The translations under genes were made by a program, and so were the position numbers. The notes below the pieces were generated by a model, which had not been told where the DNA came from, made no database searches, and saw nothing but the letters and a program-made list of their open reading frames with translations. A DNA stretch of 9,636 bases. It comes from Bacteroidales bacterium UBA6207. GTDB taxonomy: Bacteria > Bacteroidota > Bacteroidia > Bacteroidales > F082. This document shows positions 6,124 through 9,636 of this stretch, piece after piece. The number at the start of each line of letters is the position of its first letter. The stretch's first letter is position 1. The DNA is taken from contig DISP01000206.1 in NCBI GenBank assembly GCA_002421995.1, positions 1,002-10,637 on the forward strand, read 5' to 3'.

Positions 6124-9100
6124 CTATCTGGTTCTGACAAGTGGCTTAACCAATCTTTGATCTCCTTGCTGAACAACCACATACATCAAACCATGACCTG
6201 AAAGCGCAGGTGCAGGTTCAAACACAAGCAGTTCGCCTGCGTAAGCATCTCTGGTTTCAGCAAAAAGCTGAATACCTCTGCTGTCAATTATTACGATGCT
6301 CAGAGGGGCATTGTCAGCCGATCCGGCTTCAATTCTGAACTGATCTTTAAAGGGGTTTGGTCCGATGTTCAAGGTAACAGTCGGCTTTGCATTGGCGTCA
6401 ATACCGGTATAAATTTTCACTGCAGGCAGCAGAATGTAATCAATCCATGCACAGTCGCTTCCGCCAACCACGCTGTAATCTTTTGCATAGGACCAGCGGA
6501 ATGTCTGCTCACCGGCCTGGGTCTGATACACAGCATGTGTCCAGGGCACCTCGCCCGACCATTGTTGCTGTTGTATGCCATTGATGGCAAAGGAGAAATA
6601 ATCGTAGTTGTTCTCGCTCGAAACCTTGTAATAGAACGAGATAGTATCGGGGAAAGCTACTTCATAAGACAGGCTCAGCACCGAATTTTGGTTATCTTCA
6701 ATACTTCCGGAACGTGCGGCATAGGTGCCTTGATAGGGTGTTGTGGTGGTGATGGTCCAGGGCGCGGTGCCTGAGCTTTCCCAACCAAACAACTCGAAGT
6801 TGCCCGACTCAAAATTTTCGACAATGAGCGAAGTCATCAGCGGCAAGGTCTTTTCATAGCTGAAACCATTGGCTGCTGTTACACCAAGCAACAACTCCAC
6901 AATCTGAACAGCCGTTGCATCATCGTCGAGTTCGATCTGAAAAACAGCTTCCCAGATGTCGCCCGGCAGCAGTTGATAAAGCGTGGCTGAACCATTCAAA
7001 ATGGTTGCATCAGGATTGTTGGTCGAGAGCGAAGCTTCTAATTGTTGCAGCTTTGCACCACCTATATTTCGCAGCCGCACCACGAGCGAAGCAGTTTCTC
7101 CGGGTTCGAGGATGCCATTTTCGCCATCGTTTACACTCAGCGTCAGGGTGATAAGCTCCGGTGCGTGGGCCGTGAGTTTCAGCTGTCGTGTCCAGCTCCC
7201 CTGGGCTGATTCGTACTTCAGGTCGAAATCAGCAGTGTGGCCATTCGGAACATTCCCGGCCACGGCAACATCAAACAACTGATCAAGGTTTAGTGTTTCG
7301 TTCACCGCAAGCTGAGGCACTTCGGCCAGCCCGTTCAGGATGGTAAAGAACAGATCGCCACCCGTCAGACTCAGCGTTGAAGCATCAAGTGCATCAGGAG
7401 TTTTGTTTTCCAGATGGATGTTAAAATTCACATTCTCGCCATTCTCGATGGTGGCATCATCACCGGCATTGATAGCGTACTCCATCACAACACCTTGAAC
7501 TTCAACAGGTATGCTTGCACGGCTGCGGATATTGTTTTGGTCGTGGACCACAACATTAATGGCCTGACCGGGTGTGTAGTTGTCAATCATGGCCGAAAGC
7601 ATTCCTTTTTTGGTAAGGTTCACTTGTTCGAAGCGAGGCTGCGGCATAAAAGTAATTTTCTGGTTTACTGACGGTGTAAAATAGCCTTCTTTGTTGAGGA
7701 GAAGCATGTTTTCACCATCGCCGTTCGAGATTCCAGCAAAGCGTGCGATATAATAAGCAGCGTTGTGTGCGCCATAGTAAAATTCAATTTTACCATCAGC
7801 AAACAGTTTGGCAGCCATGCTCACCTCACTGTTGCCACTCTGACCGCTCACCGAAAGTTTCCAGCGCACGATCACCGCATCCTGCGAAAACTCATACCAG
7901 ATGCCATCGCCGGAGCTTGGAACAAGTTGAAACGGTTTAGACAATGTTGGTGCAATAACCTTATTTTGAATCACATAACTCTTACCTGCGATATAATATG
8001 GCCAGGTAACAAGCGATGGTTCGAACATGATAAAACCATCCACTGCCACATAGATTTTGTCGTATTTCTTACCGAAATAAGGAAACTCGAATGGAAGCTG
8101 TATCTCCGCTGTTCCATCGCTGTTGCTCGAAAACGAAAGCTGAGTCCCGTTCAAAACAGGAAAAGCACTGCTGCTTTGAATGGTGTCGTAAATATCTGAC
8201 AAATGCCAGGTGTAGGGAGAAGTTCCTCCCTCGGCTTCCAGCTGAACTTCGGTTGCTTCGTAAAGGTTAAACGGAGGTATTTCGTCGGTAGCGACATTTA
8301 CAGCAGGGTAATTTATCACTGCATTCAGCCCAAGGCTTGTGATGGAATTGTTTATGATAGGTTGCAAAAGGCTGCCTGACGGAATCTCGACCGCAGTGCC
8401 GCTTGTATAGTCAACAAGTGAAAAACTGTTGATGGTGCCTGCAGATGAGTTGTCGCTATCCTGCTCAACAACCATAAAAAAGAAACGCGCTTCCACACCC
8501 GGCTGAATGTATTCAAGCAAACGGTTCATATCCAGACCAACCTCAATGGTCGGGCCACCGCTGTTTCCTTGCATGGGCTTGTCGCCTCCCTGAAAGTCGA
8601 AAACAGGATATTGCAGCACAAACTCAGGCTCTGTACCCTGCCTGTCGGTTGAAACACCTGTCATCAGTTTGATCTTACCCCTGCTTGGATGCGTGAGGCT
8701 TACCTTGGCAGTGAGCATTGGCTGATAATTCTCTTTCACATCAATGATCATCACCTGCTGATTCCAGATACCACCCTGGGTGTAAGAATCTGCTACTGTT
8801 TTGTACATCATATATGAAAAACCGGCATCGCCCCAACCGCTGATGCTGCCATAAGTGTTTGCCATTTTAAAGCCCCCGATCTCCCAGTCGCGCACATCAA
8901 TAACGCCGTCGCCATTGATATCGAGATTATTGGTATATTGACCATCGCTGTTGTAATCCCAGCGAATGGAGTCGTGGTAACCAACAATTGTCATGGCATG
9001 ATTGGGAGAGCTTCCCCAATGGTGTATAACATGTTTTCCGGCTTCAGGAACACCATTTGGAAACACAGAAGGCGGGCTTGTAAACTCTGAATAAAAAGTG

Positions 9101-9636
9101 GCCATCCCGCCGGCCTCGGAGCCATCGGCATGATCATAAATCCATTGTTTGAGCGTATTCAAACCTTCGACTGTATTTGTGCGGATGGAGTATATCCCGT
9201 CAACCCTGTTGGTCATGGCATTGTAATACTTCTGATAGCCTGTCATCCAACGTGATGCGCCACCATTCGACATTCCGCCGTAGTCAGCAACGTTTGGATT
9301 TCCTGCTTGCTTCACAATTTGCATGGTTTCGAAAAAGTTGATCCCTGCATCACTGCCGCCATTGATAAAATTATAGGCAAAGTGTGTCGCATACTGGTTC
9401 TCGGCCAGACTACCCGACACACGTCGTTTGGCGTTAATCTCATAGGTGAACATAACGCCGATGCTCGATGCCTGCCCGCACTCCAGACCTACCTGTGCGA
9501 TAAGTGGCCGCATATAGGGTGTTGCAGAATTGTCAACAACAGCCGGCAAAACCCGGCGCAATGCAGCGGGCTCAAGCCGAAACTCCGGAATCTGCTGCAA
9601 TATTTCTTTATCCGCTTTGCTCAGCGGTTGGAGTGG
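6124..9636 (-). CDS. Large multidomain papain-like (C1-type) cysteine protease with T9SS type A sorting domain, N-terminus beyond window
   Basis: 1,170 residues are visible and the frame is open to the right edge, so the signal peptide and any propeptide are missing; the TTG at 9600 is not a credible start. Residue numbers count from position 9636. The protease domain (about 35-300) has QVGLECGQASS (Gln48, Cys53), PNHAMTIVGYHD (His213) and FKMANTYGSISGWGDAGF (Asn260), matching the papain order Gln-Cys-His-Asn. Two acidic loops lie between His and Asn: DYNSDG (from 227) and DINGDGVIDVRD (239-250), the second an EF-hand/dockerin-like calcium loop. Next come a nidogen-like beta region (about 495-665, LPFEFPYFGKKYDK), two related CARDB-like repeats (about 722-825 and 828-932), a jelly-roll domain like cleaved-adhesin/MAM domains (about 937-1074, ENFESGNFELFGWESSG to GGSDCAWIDYILLP), and a T9SS tail (about 1087-1170, LNIGPNPFKDQF). 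Secreted to or beyond the outer membrane. The target is unknown. The gene is coupled to the SGNH gene behind it. Confidence 0.9.
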   Translation of the reverse strand, partial: PLQPLSKADKEILQQIPEFRLEPAALRRVLPAVVDNSATPYMRPLIAQVGLECGQASSIGVMFTYEINAKRRVSGSLAENQYATHFAYNFINGGSDAGINFFETMQIVKQAGNPNVADYGGMSNGGASRWMTGYQKYYNAMTNRVDGIYSIRTNTVEGLNTLKQWIYDHADGSEAGGMATFYSEFTSPPSVFPNGVPEAGKHVIHHWGSSPNHAMTIVGYHDSIRWDYNSDGQYTNNLDINGDGVIDVRDWEIGGFKMANTYGSISGWGDAGFSYMMYKTVADSYTQGGIWNQQVMIIDVKENYQPMLTAKVSLTHPSRGKIKLMTGVSTDRQGTEPEFVLQYPVFDFQGGDKPMQGNSGGPTIEVGLDMNRLLEYIQPGVEARFFFMVVEQDSDNSSAGTINSFSLVDYTSGTAVEIPSGSLLQPIINNSITSLGLNAVINYPAVNVATDEIPPFNLYEATEVQLEAEGGTSPYTWHLSDIYDTIQSSSAFPVLNGTQLSFSSNSDGTAEIQLPFEFPYFGKKYDKIYVAVDGFIMFEPSLVTWPYYIAGKSYVIQNKVIAPTLSKPFQLVPSSGDGIWYEFSQDAVIVRWKLSVSGQSGNSEVSMAAKLFADGKIEFYYGAHNAAYYIARFAGISNGDGENMLLLNKEGYFTPSVNQKITFMPQPRFEQVNLTKKGMLSAMIDNYTPGQAINVVVHDQNNIRSRASIPVEVQGVVMEYAINAGDDATIENGENVNFNIHLENKTPDALDASTLSLTGGDLFFTILNGLAEVPQLAVNETLNLDQLFDVAVAGNVPNGHTADFDLKYESAQGSWTRQLKLTAHAPELITLTLSVNDGENGILEPGETASLVVRLRNIGGAKLQQLEASLSTNNPDATILNGSATLYQLLPGDIWEAVFQIELDDDATAVQIVELLLGVTAANGFSYEKTLPLMTSLIVENFESGNFELFGWESSGTAPWTITTTTPYQGTYAARSGSIEDNQNSVLSLSYEVAFPDTISFYYKVSSENNYDYFSFAINGIQQQQWSGEVPWTHAVYQTQAGEQTFRWSYAKDYSVVGGSDCAWIDYILLPAVKIYTGIDANAKPTVTLNIGPNPFKDQFRIEAGSADNAPLSIVIIDSRGIQLFAETRDAYAGELLVFEPAPALSGHGLMYVVVQQGDQRLVKPLVRTR

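Noticed and set aside
6123..6182. Longer SGNH protein starting at 6182, overlapping the protease by 59 bases
   Set aside because: It would place 20 polar residues before the membrane anchor and a long overlap with the protease tail, whereas the ATG at 6122 sits one base after the stop and gives a normal anchor.
8551..8568. GNSGGP in the protease, resembling the GDSGGP motif of trypsin-like serine proteases
   Set aside because: It lies about 100 residues past the papain Asn in what looks like a beta-sandwich, and there is no trypsin-type His/Asp context around it.
9598..9600. TTG at 9600 as the protease start
   Set aside because: The frame continues open for 12 more codons to the window edge, the sequence after TTG is not a signal peptide, and a T9SS cargo needs one. 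The gene is truncated by the window.

Overview
The window looks like chromosomal DNA from a member of the Bacteroidota, probably a Bacteroidales- or Marinilabiliales-like anaerobe (the order is inference). Two proteins end in type IX secretion (T9SS) type A sorting domains. A TonB-dependent receptor carries an N-terminal carboxypeptidase-regulatory-like domain. The best promoter-like motif resembles the Bacteroidota -7 element TAnnTTTG rather than a sigma-70 -10 box, and Shine-Dalgarno sites are weak or absent. I see no RNA genes, insertion sequences, CRISPR arrays or phage genes.

Layout. (1) 1-1771, minus strand: a small His-rich exported protein with an RGPP C-terminus, followed by a TonB-dependent receptor that runs off the left edge. 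The receptor has no upstream ATG and appears to start at TTG. Together they look like a metal or metal-chelate uptake pair. (2) 1772-2080: a 309-base gap holding the likely promoter of that pair, a perfect 12-bp palindrome and an AT-rich inverted repeat. (3) 2081-2737, minus: a five-helix membrane protein of the DUF4395 type, rich in paired cysteines. (4) 2738-3003: a divergent intergenic region. (5) 3004-4581, plus: a secreted right-handed beta-helix protein with a choice-of-anchor-Q-like segment and a T9SS tail. (6) 4629-9636, minus: an operon whose first gene, cut by the right edge, is a very large multidomain T9SS-secreted papain-like protease. One base after its stop begins a membrane-anchored SGNH protein of the AlgX/AlgJ type. 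This operon converges on the beta-helix gene across 47 bases.

How the genes may work together. The left pair fits TonB-powered outer-membrane import, with the small protein as a possible metal-binding helper. The right half is about the cell surface: two T9SS cargoes destined for export or surface attachment, and an inner-membrane SGNH protein of a kind that usually O-acetylates glycans. The tight coupling of the protease to the SGNH gene, with no MBOAT partner visible, is the most unusual arrangement. Within the protease, the cysteine motif is non-standard and two EF-hand-like loops sit between the catalytic His and Asn.
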